In this document: positions 1 to 9,303 of the stretch, in pieces | Layout: each line of letters opens with the position of its first letter | How positions within the stretch are numbered: position 1 is the stretch's first letter | NCBI RefSeq assembly: GCF_000519205.1 | Contig: NZ_JAFB01000009.1 | Coordinates: forward strand, 48,484-112,483 | DNA from: Amycolatopsis taiwanensis DSM 45107 | Lineage (GTDB): Bacteria > Actinomycetota > Actinomycetes > Mycobacteriales > Pseudonocardiaceae | Direction of reading: 5' to 3' | Length of the DNA: 64,000 nt | Notes under the pieces: model-generated | Seen by the model: the letters and a program-made list of their open reading frames with translations, nothing else | What the model was told of the DNA's origin: nothing | Databases searched by the model: none | Program-made: the position numbers and the translations under genes

Positions 1-284
1 GGCAGCCACAGCCGTGGCAGACGCGTCTCCAGTTGCACAGGCGGGTCGCGCCGGAGCGTGTCGCGGCGGTCCGGGACGCGGATATGCTGCTGATGCAGCG
101 ACTCACCCCCAACGAGGCGGGGCTGATCGCGCCGGTGCTGGGTCTGCCCCCGCAGACCGTCGGGCAGTTGCAGACGTTGCGCGACGACATGATGGCCCTG
201 ATCACCCAAGGTGGGAACCGTTACGTGTGGCTGGACCAGGTCCCCGCCGAAGTCCATTGGCTCGGCCGCCCTGGCCGCTACTGA
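1..284 (+). CDS. C-terminal fragment of an unidentified protein (5' end outside window)
   Basis: This frame enters from the left edge and stops with TGA. About 93 residues are visible. The fragment ends in a helix followed by a short strand pair (ITQGGNRYVWLD) and a GRP-containing tail. That arrangement loosely resembles the ends of HerA/VirB4/VirD4-type conjugation ATPases of actinobacteria, but no catalytic motif is inside the window and the family is not established. The frame keeps G or C in most third positions, which supports real coding. It converges on the type VII locus and is separated from it by a strong hairpin, so it probably belongs to a different transcription unit. Confidence 0.5.
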   Translation, partial: QPQPWQTRLQLHRRVAPERVAAVRDADMLLMQRLTPNEAGLIAPVLGLPPQTVGQLQTLRDDMMALITQGGNRYVWLDQVPAEVHWLGRPGRY

Positions 285-596
285 TACCTCCGGGGGCAAT
301 CCCTTAGCAGCGCCTCCAGGCCGAACGATCGGTCATACAAATCGTGGCCGGTATGGACGATCGTCGGGACCCAGGCCCCGGCGTCCTTGTTTCAGCGGGT
401 AGGCGTCACCGTCTCCGCGGTCGTCCTCCCCGCCCCCATCCCCTATCGTCTCGTCGCACGCTGACCGCGGGCGAATGGACGCACGCCGTTCCGTAGACGG
501 CGCACGGCGTGCGCCCAACTCGATCGGGAAACGGCCCTCGCCAGAACGACAGCAGGTGTCAAGGTCACCTGCTGTCGTTCTGCGCGGGTCGCGACG
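285..596. other. Intergenic spacer between convergent genes
   Basis: This 312-base stretch lies between the stop of the left-edge gene and the stop of the PPE-like gene coming from the right. It holds one clear element, the perfect hairpin near its right end. I see no convincing coding frame, repeat or RNA gene in the rest. Confidence 0.6.
543..581. terminator. Bidirectional terminator hairpin, 16-bp perfect stem
   Basis: A perfect 16-bp inverted repeat (543-558 with 566-581) surrounds a 7-nt loop. It sits between two convergent genes and just downstream of the PPE-like gene's stop. There is no U-tract, which is usual for high-GC actinobacterial terminators. It marks the left border of the secretion locus. 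Confidence 0.85.
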
Positions 597-2621
597 CTAG
601 TTTCCACCGCCCAGGGCGGATGGTGGGTTCGCGTGGTAGCGCTGCTCGCCCTGGCCGCCCGCGACCACCGGGCCGCCAGGGGTCTGGACCTCGAACGCGG
701 ACTCGTCGGTGACCGGCGCCTTCTCGCCGGGAACCGGGGTGGCCGGTAGTGGGCTGCGGGCGGTGCGGTCGGCGTGCACCGCGGGCCTGGCGTGCGGGTC
801 CGACGTGGACACTTCGAGGCCGGATGTGCGCAACGCGGCCGGAATCTCTCCGGCGGGACCGACGGTGACCTTGTCCCGCTCGGCGAACCGGCCTTCGAGC
901 ATGGGTGCGGTGCCGGTGGGCAGGCCGGCGGCGAACTCCGACTCGGACCGCTTGCCGCGCTTGCGCCGCAAGGCCCGCCGGCCTTCCGCGATCCGCTCGG
1001 AGAACGTCTTGGCCGGCCCCGTCCGATGTGGATTCGACAGCACCGGTGGTGCGCCCAGACCGCCCGGCGGGGTCACCGGTGCCTCGGCCGCGCTTCCCGC
1101 GACGGATTGACCGCGCTTCCTGGCGTTGTCCAGCACGGACGGGGCGCTGCTCGGCGGCGGCTGGAAGCCCTGGGCGACCTCCGGGGCAACCGTCGAACTC
1201 GCGCTTGTCCCCTGCTGAGCCTGCCGGGGCCCCAGGCCGCCCAGCGACCCCGGCGGGACGGAACCCAGCCCCGGACTGCCCGCGTTGTCCTGCAGGCGCT
1301 TGTCCTGTTTGGACGCCGCCTGCGCTGATTGCGCGCCCGGGGGCGGGGTGACGCCTGGGGGCGGGGTGATCGTGCCCGGCGGGTACAGGCTGTTGGAGGA
1401 GAGGTTCGGTGCGCCGTTGCCGGCCCCCAAGGCCGTCTCGGGACTCAGGTTGCCCAGCGTCGGCGGAACTCCGGTGGGTGTGTTCGTGCTGAACAGGCCT
1501 GGGCCCTTGCCGGCGAACGGAGTAGGAGCGGTGTTGCGGGCGTTGAACAGGCTGGGTACGAGGTTGGGCAGGCCGGTCAGGCCGGGCGGTGTGGGGGCAG
1601 GGGCGGACGGCGCCGGGACGGTGGGCGGTGGGGCACCGGGTGGTGGGGCCGGTGGGGCACCGGGTGGAGGCGCTGGTGGGGCACCAGGTGGAGGCGCTGG
1701 TGGGGCACCGGGTGGAGGCGCTGGTGGGGCACCAGGCGGAGGGGCAGGCGGGGCACCGGGTGGAGGGGCAGGCGGCGGGGCACCGGGCGGTGGGGAAGGT
1801 GGCGGGCCTCCCGGCGGGAGGCCCGGCATCGGGGGCGTGGGTTGGCCGAAGGCCCCGGGATGCGCGACGGCATTGAGTTTTTCCACCATCTTCGCGTGCC
1901 CGGTGTTCAGCTTCGTTAGATACGGCGCGTACTCCGAAGCGTACTTGTTGGCCAGTGCTCGTGCCTTTTTGTTGTACTCCTCCTGGTTTTCCCTGTCCTT
2001 GCGGTCCATCCCGGCCGCGACATTAACGCCGCCGTAGGGGTTGGTAACAAGTTTGTCGGAGGCGTACTGCATCCCGGCGTGCACGAAGGCGTACTCGGTG
2101 TAGAGCTGGTCCATGTCGGCCTGTGCTTCACGCATCACCTGAGCAAGGCCGTAGAGCGCCACCTCGTTTTCGATGGCGGCCTGTTTCCAGACCTCGAGAT
2201 AGCCCAGCGTCATCCCGACGTTGTGGAGGAACACCTGCTTGGCCTTGGGGGACTCCCAGTCCTTGATCAGATCCTGGGTCTGCTCGCGGAGCTGGTCCGC
2301 TACCCCTTGCAGCATCAACGAAATGTTGCCCCACTGCTGGGCTCGTTCCTCGGTGGTGCCCGGCTGCTCGCCCTTGATCCACAGGTGGATGGTCCCGATG
2401 TCCTTACCCGAGAAGTCCCAGCTTCGGGTACTCAGGTCGGGGTCTTCACGGTCGTCCACCTTCTGCGCGTCGGAGTAGAACGTCGGTAGCGCCGGGGCGT
2501 GCCCCGAGTACTGGCTGGTGTAGTTCGGATCGAACAGCGGCGAAGCGGGGTGTCCCGCCGACGCGTTCTGCAGTGCATTGATGTCGTAGCCGAAGTACGG
2601 ATCGTTGTCCTGGTCTGACAT
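597..2621 (-). CDS. PPE/WXG100-like type VII-associated protein with long Pro/Gly-rich tail
   Basis: The 674-residue product has an acidic start, then a helical region (about residues 80-260) with Trp-Gly (QQWGNISLML) and long amphipathic helices. This fits the elongated helical-bundle superfamily of WXG100/PPE/EspB proteins that pass through or cap ESX systems. Residues 270 onward are a proline-rich domain with tandem APPPG units, then a disordered Pro/Ser/Gly tail. There is no signal peptide or membrane helix, as expected for an ESX substrate. The ATG lies 6 nt after the upstream gene's stop and its own Shine-Dalgarno sequence is weak, suggesting translational coupling. It is the last gene of the eccC operon before the terminator. 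A secreted substrate or envelope-associated partner is inference. Confidence 0.8.
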   Translation of the reverse strand: MSDQDNDPYFGYDINALQNASAGHPASPLFDPNYTSQYSGHAPALPTFYSDAQKVDDREDPDLSTRSWDFSGKDIGTIHLWIKGEQPGTTEERAQQWGNISLMLQGVADQLREQTQDLIKDWESPKAKQVFLHNVGMTLGYLEVWKQAAIENEVALYGLAQVMREAQADMDQLYTEYAFVHAGMQYASDKLVTNPYGGVNVAAGMDRKDRENQEEYNKKARALANKYASEYAPYLTKLNTGHAKMVEKLNAVAHPGAFGQPTPPMPGLPPGGPPPSPPPGAPPPAPPPGAPPAPPPGAPPAPPPGAPPAPPPGAPPAPPPGAPPAPPPGAPPPTVPAPSAPAPTPPGLTGLPNLVPSLFNARNTAPTPFAGKGPGLFSTNTPTGVPPTLGNLSPETALGAGNGAPNLSSNSLYPPGTITPPPGVTPPPGAQSAQAASKQDKRLQDNAGSPGLGSVPPGSLGGLGPRQAQQGTSASSTVAPEVAQGFQPPPSSAPSVLDNARKRGQSVAGSAAEAPVTPPGGLGAPPVLSNPHRTGPAKTFSERIAEGRRALRRKRGKRSESEFAAGLPTGTAPMLEGRFAERDKVTVGPAGEIPAALRTSGLEVSTSDPHARPAVHADRTARSPLPATPVPGEKAPVTDESAFEVQTPGGPVVAGGQGEQRYHANPPSALGGGN
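1627..1770. repeat. Six 24-bp tandem repeats coding for Pro/Gly-rich octapeptides
   Basis: Six consecutive 24-bp units, with only a few substitutions between them, encode a GAPPAPPP-type octapeptide on the minus strand. A seventh imperfect unit follows. In-frame copy-number change by slippage would lengthen or shorten the PPE-like protein's flexible tail without breaking the frame. Confidence 0.9.
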
Positions 2622-2627
2622 GGCTTG

Positions 2628-3650
2628 TCACGCCCCGCCCGCGACGCGATTGGCCTCCGCGAGCCGCTGGTCCGCCAGCTCCGACCAGTCCTTGCCGGTG
2701 ACCGGATCGCCCTGGAGCCCGATGTCGCGCTCGTTCGTCTTCTTCCCGTGGGCGTCTTCGGTGTAGTACTGCCGCGTGTGAGTGCCGTCCTGGTACGTGG
2801 TGGTGACCGTGTGGTTGGTGGTCGTCTTCTTGGGGACGACCTTGCCGTCCTTGTCGAGCTGGTCGACGGTCGTCTTCTGGTCGGTGACCTTGGAGGACTT
2901 GTCTGTTGCCGTGTCCGTGGTGGTCACCTGCCTCGTCCCACGCACCGGCTTGCCGTGCTGGTAGTAGGTCGTTGTGACCGTCTTGCCGTCGCTCGACTTC
3001 TCGATCTGGTAGACCGTGTTGCCCTTCTTGTCGGTGTACATCTCGGTCTCGCCATTCGAAGTGATCACCTTCGAACGGATCCCGCCGTCGGCCGTCTGGT
3101 AGGTGTAGACCTCGCCCGTGCCGAAGTTGAACTTGCTGAGCAGCTTGTCGCCCGAGGTGTCGGTCGGCGGGGGCGCGGTGGACTTTTCCGTCAGGCTTTC
3201 GAGCGTCTGTTTGGGATCGATGTAGTAGGGCAAATCGGCGGGCTTGTTCCCGCCCGGCATGACGAATGCCCATTCGACGGCGTTGAGCATGGCGGAGTTC
3301 TGGGCGTCCATGTCCTTGAACAGATCACCCATGATCAGCGCGACCGAGGAGATGGCGGCGAGGTTGTTGGTCAGGTCGGGAAGGCACTGTGCCATCTCTC
3401 GCGCATTGCGGCCGGCCAGCTTCTGGACGGTTGTGCCAGGGGGAAAGCCGCCCGTGCTCAATGCGACGTCCTGGCCGCCACCCGCCAGCGCCGTGTTCGC
3501 GGGCAGGCTGTCGCTTTCCAGGTTTCCCCGGAGCGTGGCCACGTTCTTGCCGTAGCCGCTGAAGGAGGACGGATCGGCCTTGAGCGCCTTGCCGTCGGTG
3601 GCCCACTTCGCGATCGGAACCGTCGGTCCCGGATCGTCCTTTTGCGTCAT
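2628..3650 (-). CDS. Conserved type VII locus protein with Thr-rich beta-repeat domain
   Basis: This 340-residue protein has no signal peptide. Its N-terminal half (to about residue 150) is helical and ESX-like, with TNNLAAISSVALIMGDL and a Met-rich helix. Its C-terminal half is built of short beta-hairpins of the type T-T-T-Y-x-x-G that read like tandem WD/YD-style strands, such as the paired TVTTTYYQHGK and TVTTTYQDGT. I do not recognise a named family. The ATG is preceded by GGGAGGG four bases upstream, a good ribosome binding site. It sits 101 bp after eccC and 6 bp before the PPE-like gene, so it is probably co-transcribed and may pair with the PPE-like protein as a substrate or chaperone (inference). 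Confidence 0.75.
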   Translation of the reverse strand: MTQKDDPGPTVPIAKWATDGKALKADPSSFSGYGKNVATLRGNLESDSLPANTALAGGGQDVALSTGGFPPGTTVQKLAGRNAREMAQCLPDLTNNLAAISSVALIMGDLFKDMDAQNSAMLNAVEWAFVMPGGNKPADLPYYIDPKQTLESLTEKSTAPPPTDTSGDKLLSKFNFGTGEVYTYQTADGGIRSKVITSNGETEMYTDKKGNTVYQIEKSSDGKTVTTTYYQHGKPVRGTRQVTTTDTATDKSSKVTDQKTTVDQLDKDGKVVPKKTTTNHTVTTTYQDGTHTRQYYTEDAHGKKTNERDIGLQGDPVTGKDWSELADQRLAEANRVAGGA

Positions 3651-3751
3651 TGTGCCCTCCCGTAGCCTGTGACCCTCGGCGGCGGACTTTGGCGCGAACC
3701 GGTGGCCCGACCTCTTTTATTCAATCATCATCCGGCGTGTCAAGCCCAGCC

Positions 3752-6700
3752 TTACTGCTCGGGCGGCAGGTGGGCGAGCTGGACCAGCTGTGCCCCGCCG
3801 GCGCGGGTGATCAGCCAGCCGCGGCCCGGCGGCAGCGGCTTGGCCTTGAGATTGCCCAGCAGCGGCCCCTCTTCCGGGCTGCCCGACATCAGGATGCCGG
3901 GCGAGGCCAGGTCGCGGATCCGGGAGAGCACCGGGTCGTAGAGCGCCCGCCCGGCGCCCCCGGTCCGGCGGGTGACCACCAGATGGAGCCCGATGTCGCG
4001 GCCTTGCGTCATGAACTCCAACAGTGGCACCAGCGGGTTGTCGTGTGGGTTCGGCGCGACCAGGTCATAGTCGTCGACCAGGATGAACAGTTCCGGTCCA
4101 CTCCACCAGCTTCGGGTGCGCAGTTGCTCCGGGGTGATGTCGCTTCCTGGTAGGCGCTTGGCCATCGCGTCGATGGTTAGACGCACCATTTCGGCGACGG
4201 TTCCACTCGCGGTCGCATAACCGATGAGATATTCCTCGGGCACCAAGCCGAGCAGACTGCGCCGGAAGTCGATCAGCGCGATCTGCGCCTGCTCCGGGCC
4301 GAACCGGGTCATGATGCCGCGCGCAAGCCCACGCAGGAACGAGCTCTTGCCCGACTCGACATCGCCCAGCAGCAGCAGGTGCGGTTCGGTCAGGAAATTC
4401 AGGCCGACCGGCCGCAGGTCGGCTTCCGAGATGCCGATCGGGATGCCGTGCTCGTCGGGTGCGGGAAGGTCGGCGTAGGGCAGTTCCGCCGGCAGCAGCC
4501 GGACCGCGGGCGCCGTCTTGCCCGGCCAAGCGGTGTTGACCGAGGCGACGAACTGCCGGATCCCGTCGGCGAGATCGGCGGCGGTGGACTTGTTGTCGGT
4601 GCGCGGCACCCCGGCGAGGAAGTGCATCCCGTCCGGCGCCAGGCCCCGGCCCGGTGTCTGCTCGGGCACGCTCGCCGCCTGGCGGCGACCGATCACCGAG
4701 TCGGTCGGATCGCCCAGCTTCAGTTCGAGCCGGCTGCCGAACATGTCCCGCACGGTCATCCGCAGGTCCATCCACCGGTTGGCGGTCGCGATGACGTGCA
4801 CCCCGAACGCCAGGCCACGGTTGACGAGCTCGGTCACCGCGGGCTCGAGGTCCTCGAACTCGGCGCGCAGCGTTCCCCAGCCGTCCACGACCACGAACAG
4901 GTCACCGAAGCGGTCCTCCGGGAACCGGCCTTCGCGTAGCATCCGCCGGTAGGTCACCATGCTGTCGATGCCGCGCTCGGCGAACCGTTGCTCGCGTTCG
5001 GCGAGCAGCGTCCGCGCCTCGGCGACGCTGCGCCGTACCCGGTCCACCTCGCGCCGGTTCGCCACCCCGCCGACGTGGGCCAGCTCGCGCATCGCGGTCA
5101 GCCCGCCGCCGCCGAAATCGAGGCAGAAGAACTGGACCTCGGCCGGCGTGTGCGTCAGCGCGAGGCTGCCGATGACGGTCCGGACCACGGTGCTCTTGCC
5201 GCTGTGCGGGCCACCGACGACGACGAGGTTGCCGCCGGCGCCGGAAAGGTCCAGCCAGCACACGTCGCGCCGCTGGTCGGCGGGCCGGTCGATGATGCCG
5301 GCCGCGGCGCGCAGTGCTCCGTGATGCTCGGTCTCACCGGTGGTCAGGCCCCGTTCGGGACTGGTCATCAGCGGGTTGAGCAACTGGTCGAGCGTCGGCG
5401 GTTCGGCCAGCGGGGGCAGCCACACCTGGTGAGCCGGCCTGCCCTTGCCTTCCAGTCGCTCGACGAGGACGTCCAGCAGGGTTTCGCCGAGCTCGTCGGC
5501 TTCGCTTTCCGCGGGCTCCGGCGCGGCGATCTCCTCGGTCAGCCGTGGCCGGAGGAAGCGCGTCGAGTAGTTCTGCACCGGGTCGATGTGGCGGCCTTCG
5601 TCGTCGGTCCGGCCGACGACGGTGCCGCCCTTGCGGTGCACGCCGGAGACGTAGGCGGCCTTGAACCGGACGAGTTCGTCGGTGCCGAACTTCAGGAACC
5701 CGTTACCGGGCGAGCGCGGGAGTTGGAACGCGTCCGGTGAGCCGAGTACCACCCGGCTTTCCATGGCGGAGAAGGTCCTCAGCCCGATCCGGTAGGACAG
5801 GTGCGAGTCCAGCCCGCGCAGCCGGCCCTCCTCCAGCCGCTGCGAAGCCAGCAGCAGGTGCACCCCCAGCGACCGGCCGACGCGTCCGATTTGGACGAAC
5901 ATGTCGACGAAGTCGGGCCGCGCGGTGATCAGTTCGGAGAACTCGTCGACGATGACCAGCAGCGCGGGCAATGGGTCGAGCGGCGCGCCCGCGTCACGGG
6001 CACGGGCGTAGTCGCGCTGCGAGCCGTAGTTTCCCGCCTTGCGCAGCAGTTCCTGCCGCCGCAGCAGCTCGCCGCTGATCGCGTCGAGCATCCGGTCGAC
6101 CAGATGCAGCTCGTCCGCCAGGTTGGTGATCACCGCGCTGGTGTGGGGCAGCCGGTCGAGCTTGGTGAACGTCGCGCCACCCTTGAAGTCGACCAGGACG
6201 AAGTTGAGGATCTCCGGATCGTGGGTGACCGCCAGCGCCAGCACCAGCGTGCGCAGCAGCTCCGATTTGCCGGAACCGGTGGCACCGACCAGCAGACCGT
6301 GCGGGCCCATGCCGTCCTGTGCGGATTCCTTCAGGTCCAGCTCCATCGTGCGGCCGTCGGCGGTGATGCCGATCGGCACCCGCAGCCGGTCGCGGCTCGA
6401 CCGGGCCTTCCAGGTGGACGTGAGATCGAATTCGTACGGGTCGCCGACGCCGAGCAGGTCGGTCAGCTCGAGCGAGCCGGACAATGGCTGCTCACCGGTC
6501 GACAGCGCGGACAGCCGCAGCGGCGCGAGCGTGCGGGCCAAGCCGCGGATGCCTTCGACATCGATCCCGTCGGCCTTGCCGATGGCGCCTTCTCCGTCCA
6601 TGGTCCGGCTGGTCAGGTTGCCGTCCGCGGGGGCGTCGAGGACCAGCGCCGCCGAGTCCAGCAGCCGCGGCGCCTTCTCGGTCAGTTCGACGACCGTGAC

Positions 6701-7717
6701 ACCTTCCAGACCGCCCTCGATCGCCAGATGCTCCGAACCAGTGGTGTCCCCGCCGTCCAGGAAAACCACCAAATGCGCCATTCCTTCGATCGGCGCCGAG
6801 CCGGGGTTGAACCTGGGCCGGTTCGCCAGCACGTCGTCCAGGATCGCTTCCAGCGCGGTCACGGACGGGGTCACCAGCCGGATCTGCCCGACCGCGTCGG
6901 TCTTGCTCGGGTGCAGGGCATGGGGCAGCCACTTGGCCCATTCCCAGGCTTCCCGATCGCGCACGCAGAACCCGATGAGCACATCGCCGGGAGCATGGAA
7001 GGCGCTCAGCTGGGCCACCATCGCGCGGACCAGCGCGCGCCTGCGCTCGTCGTCGCCGGTCAAATAGATCCGCGAGAACCCGCGCAGTGCCACGGCCACC
7101 GGAAGGTCCGGCACCGTCGCGTAGGAGGTGACGAACTTGCGCAGCGCGACCGCGCACAACGGTTCGAGTTCGTCGACCGGCTTGGTCTCCGGCGGCACCA
7201 GCGGGGTGGCGAGTTCCTGCGAGCCGAGGCCGATGCGGACCACGGTGAAGTCCCAGTCGCCCGGCCGACGCTCCCACACCCGCGTGCTCTGCGCGGTCGA
7301 CCACAGCTGCGCGGGATCGGGATGCCGGTAGAACATGGCGCGGCGCTGCTGGTCGATCGTGTCGCGCACCTGCGTCCGCAGCTGCGACAGCCGGCGCATG
7401 TAACGGCGGCGGTTCGCGATCATCTCCTGCTTGCTCGCGCCCTGCCCGTTCTGACTGATGATCTGGAACAGGATCATGCCGAGCACCGCGACGCCGTAGA
7501 GCCCGCCCGCCACGTACATCAGTGGCCCGGACCGGCCGGCCCCGATCAGCAGCGCCATGCCGCCGGTGCCGGCCAGCATGGGCAGGATCATCAGCACGCG
7601 CGTCCAGCTCTTGCCCGACGGAGGCGGGTTCTCCGGCGGTGGATCGAGCACCACGTCGCCGGAGGGCAGCTCTGGTGCTGCCTGCCGAACCGGCCGTTTG
7701 ACTATGATCGTTCCCAA
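3752..7717 (-). CDS. eccC: ESX/type VII secretion ATPase EccC (fused EccCa-EccCb)
   Basis: EccC is the motor of the ESX membrane complex: it binds WXG100 substrates and drives export by ATP hydrolysis. This 1,321-residue protein has two N-terminal membrane helices (about residues 39-62 and 66-87). Three FtsK/SpoIIIE-type ATPase domains follow, with Walker A motifs GATGSGKS (about residue 478), GGPHSGKST (about 834) and GDVESGKSS (about 1117). Domain 1 has a complete Walker B (LLVIVDEF). Domain 2 has a degenerate one (VVVDGW) and domain 3 has ILVDDYD, matching the known pattern in which domain 1 is the main hydrolysing unit. The start is a TTG with GGGAGG seven bases upstream. It is divergent from eccD/eccB and heads the operon with the 340-aa and PPE-like genes. 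Confidence 0.98.
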   Translation of the reverse strand: MGTIIVKRPVRQAAPELPSGDVVLDPPPENPPPSGKSWTRVLMILPMLAGTGGMALLIGAGRSGPLMYVAGGLYGVAVLGMILFQIISQNGQGASKQEMIANRRRYMRRLSQLRTQVRDTIDQQRRAMFYRHPDPAQLWSTAQSTRVWERRPGDWDFTVVRIGLGSQELATPLVPPETKPVDELEPLCAVALRKFVTSYATVPDLPVAVALRGFSRIYLTGDDERRRALVRAMVAQLSAFHAPGDVLIGFCVRDREAWEWAKWLPHALHPSKTDAVGQIRLVTPSVTALEAILDDVLANRPRFNPGSAPIEGMAHLVVFLDGGDTTGSEHLAIEGGLEGVTVVELTEKAPRLLDSAALVLDAPADGNLTSRTMDGEGAIGKADGIDVEGIRGLARTLAPLRLSALSTGEQPLSGSLELTDLLGVGDPYEFDLTSTWKARSSRDRLRVPIGITADGRTMELDLKESAQDGMGPHGLLVGATGSGKSELLRTLVLALAVTHDPEILNFVLVDFKGGATFTKLDRLPHTSAVITNLADELHLVDRMLDAISGELLRRQELLRKAGNYGSQRDYARARDAGAPLDPLPALLVIVDEFSELITARPDFVDMFVQIGRVGRSLGVHLLLASQRLEEGRLRGLDSHLSYRIGLRTFSAMESRVVLGSPDAFQLPRSPGNGFLKFGTDELVRFKAAYVSGVHRKGGTVVGRTDDEGRHIDPVQNYSTRFLRPRLTEEIAAPEPAESEADELGETLLDVLVERLEGKGRPAHQVWLPPLAEPPTLDQLLNPLMTSPERGLTTGETEHHGALRAAAGIIDRPADQRRDVCWLDLSGAGGNLVVVGGPHSGKSTVVRTVIGSLALTHTPAEVQFFCLDFGGGGLTAMRELAHVGGVANRREVDRVRRSVAEARTLLAEREQRFAERGIDSMVTYRRMLREGRFPEDRFGDLFVVVDGWGTLRAEFEDLEPAVTELVNRGLAFGVHVIATANRWMDLRMTVRDMFGSRLELKLGDPTDSVIGRRQAASVPEQTPGRGLAPDGMHFLAGVPRTDNKSTAADLADGIRQFVASVNTAWPGKTAPAVRLLPAELPYADLPAPDEHGIPIGISEADLRPVGLNFLTEPHLLLLGDVESGKSSFLRGLARGIMTRFGPEQAQIALIDFRRSLLGLVPEEYLIGYATASGTVAEMVRLTIDAMAKRLPGSDITPEQLRTRSWWSGPELFILVDDYDLVAPNPHDNPLVPLLEFMTQGRDIGLHLVVTRRTGGAGRALYDPVLSRIRDLASPGILMSGSPEEGPLLGNLKAKPLPPGRGWLITRAGGAQLVQLAHLPPEQ

Positions 7718-7892
7718 GACTGAACCTCCCGAGCGCCCGGGGCGCCACCGTCGAGCTTCCCCGTAAACCTAGCGCCGCGCTTCAACGGGTACTCTCCCAG
7801 CCGGTCTCGGGGGCCGATTCGACAGGGACGCTGATGGGAAACGCAACATCCTGTAGCGGGAAACAACATCGTACGGGGCCGGGAGGCAGGAA
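7718..7892. promoter_or_regulatory. Divergent promoter region between eccC and eccD
   Basis: This 175-bp spacer separates the divergent starts of eccC (TTG) and eccD (ATG) and must hold promoters for both operons. Each gene has a visible ribosome binding site inside it: GGGAGG for eccC and GGGAGG/CAGGA for eccD. I could not assign -35/-10 hexamers with confidence. Confidence 0.6.
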
Positions 7893-9293
7893 ATGACGTC
7901 GGCGATGGGCACGATGCTCACGAAGGTGACGATAACCACCCCTCAGCGCGGCATCGATGTCGCGCTGCCGGAAAACGTACCGGTCGCCGAGCTGCTTCCG
8001 TACATTCTGCGCCACGCAGGGGAAGAAGCGGCCGACCGCGGGGAACGGCACGGCGGCTGGTCCTTGCGGCGGCCCACCGGTGAACGCCTCGAGCCTCAGC
8101 AGACCCTTGCCGCGCAACAGGTGCGCGACGGCGAGATCCTGCATCTGGTACCGGGGCCGGTGGACTGGCCCGAGATCGAGTACGACGACCTGGTCGAGGC
8201 GATCGCCAGCGGCGCGCGCCGCTACGGCCGCAGCTGGGGCCCGGCCCAGACCCGGCGCACCGGGCTTGCGGTGTGCGCCGCGCTGCTGTCCGCCGGAAGC
8301 CTGGTGACGTTGTTGTTCGAACCGCCGTGGCTGGCGCCCGGGCTGATCATGCTGGCCGCGGCGGTGGTGCTGACCGCATTGGGGATCGTGATCGCACGAG
8401 CCGTACCGGACGCCGCGGCCGGCGCGGTGTTCGCCGGTTCCGGGCTGCCGTACGCCTTCATCGGCGGGCTGCTGTGCACCGCACCGGAGCACGCGCGCCT
8501 GCTTTCGATTGGCACGCCGCAACTTCTGCTCGGCACGGTCGCGCTGCTGATCTTCGGGATCATCGGCTACCTCGGGGTCGGCGCGCTGGGCCGGGTCTTC
8601 GTCGCGGCGATCGGCATCGGCGTGCTCGGTACGCTGGGCGTGGTCTGCGGTTCCGGACTGGACCCCGACGCCGTCGCGTCCGTGGTGGTCACCGTCGCGA
8701 TTGGACTGCTGCCGGCCTATCCGTGGCTGAGCATCCGGCTCGGCAGGCTGCCGCTGCCCGCGCTGCCCCAGCGCTCGGCGGACCTGCTGAAGGACGAAGC
8801 GCAGCCACCGTCGCCGGAGGTGTTCGACGCCGCCGCCCGCAGCGACGAGATCCTCTCCGGACTGCTCTCCGGCGCCGCGGTGGCCAGCGGGTTCTCGGCG
8901 ATCTTTCTGGCCACGCACGCCGGTGGCTCCCGGCTGATCATGCTGGCCCTGGTCGCCGTGGCGCTACTGCTGCGGGCGCGGCTGTTTCCGGTACCCCGGC
9001 ACCGGATTCCGCTGCTCGTCGCCGGGTTGTGGGCGTTCGTCCTGCTCGGGCAGTGGTACTTCGGCACCGCCACGAACAATGCCGAACGGGGGCTGTTCCT
9101 GCTGGCGCTGGGCGTGATCGCGCTACTGGCCGCGGCGGCGGGCATGGTCTACTCGGGCAAGAATCCGACGCCGTGGTTCGGTCGCTTGGCCGACTTCCTC
9201 GACGTGGTGGCTATCGTGGCTTTGATCCCGTTCGCGGGATACATCACCGGCTTCTTCGCTTATGTCCAAGGCCTGATGGCCTCGATCGGTTGA
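7893..9293 (+). CDS. eccD: Type VII secretion integral membrane protein EccD
   Basis: EccD forms the multi-spanning membrane channel scaffold of ESX systems. The N-terminal ~100 residues form a soluble ubiquitin-like (YukD) domain, starting TKVTITTPQRGIDVALPE and ending in HLVPGP, with no membrane segments. From about residue 125 roughly eleven hydrophobic helices follow, in two groups split by a cytoplasmic loop around residues 290-330 (LKDEAQPPSPEVFDAAARSD). The 466-residue length is typical. The ATG is preceded by GGGAGGCAGGA. It lies 10 bp before eccB, so the two are almost certainly co-transcribed. Confidence 0.96.
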   Translation: MTSAMGTMLTKVTITTPQRGIDVALPENVPVAELLPYILRHAGEEAADRGERHGGWSLRRPTGERLEPQQTLAAQQVRDGEILHLVPGPVDWPEIEYDDLVEAIASGARRYGRSWGPAQTRRTGLAVCAALLSAGSLVTLLFEPPWLAPGLIMLAAAVVLTALGIVIARAVPDAAAGAVFAGSGLPYAFIGGLLCTAPEHARLLSIGTPQLLLGTVALLIFGIIGYLGVGALGRVFVAAIGIGVLGTLGVVCGSGLDPDAVASVVVTVAIGLLPAYPWLSIRLGRLPLPALPQRSADLLKDEAQPPSPEVFDAAARSDEILSGLLSGAAVASGFSAIFLATHAGGSRLIMLALVAVALLLRARLFPVPRHRIPLLVAGLWAFVLLGQWYFGTATNNAERGLFLLALGVIALLAAAAGMVYSGKNPTPWFGRLADFLDVVAIVALIPFAGYITGFFAYVQGLMASIG

Positions 9294-9303
9294 GGGATCA
9301 AGC

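Noticed and set aside
1627..1770. CRISPR-like array
   Set aside because: The repeats are contiguous without spacers and keep the reading frame, so they are coding tandem repeats.
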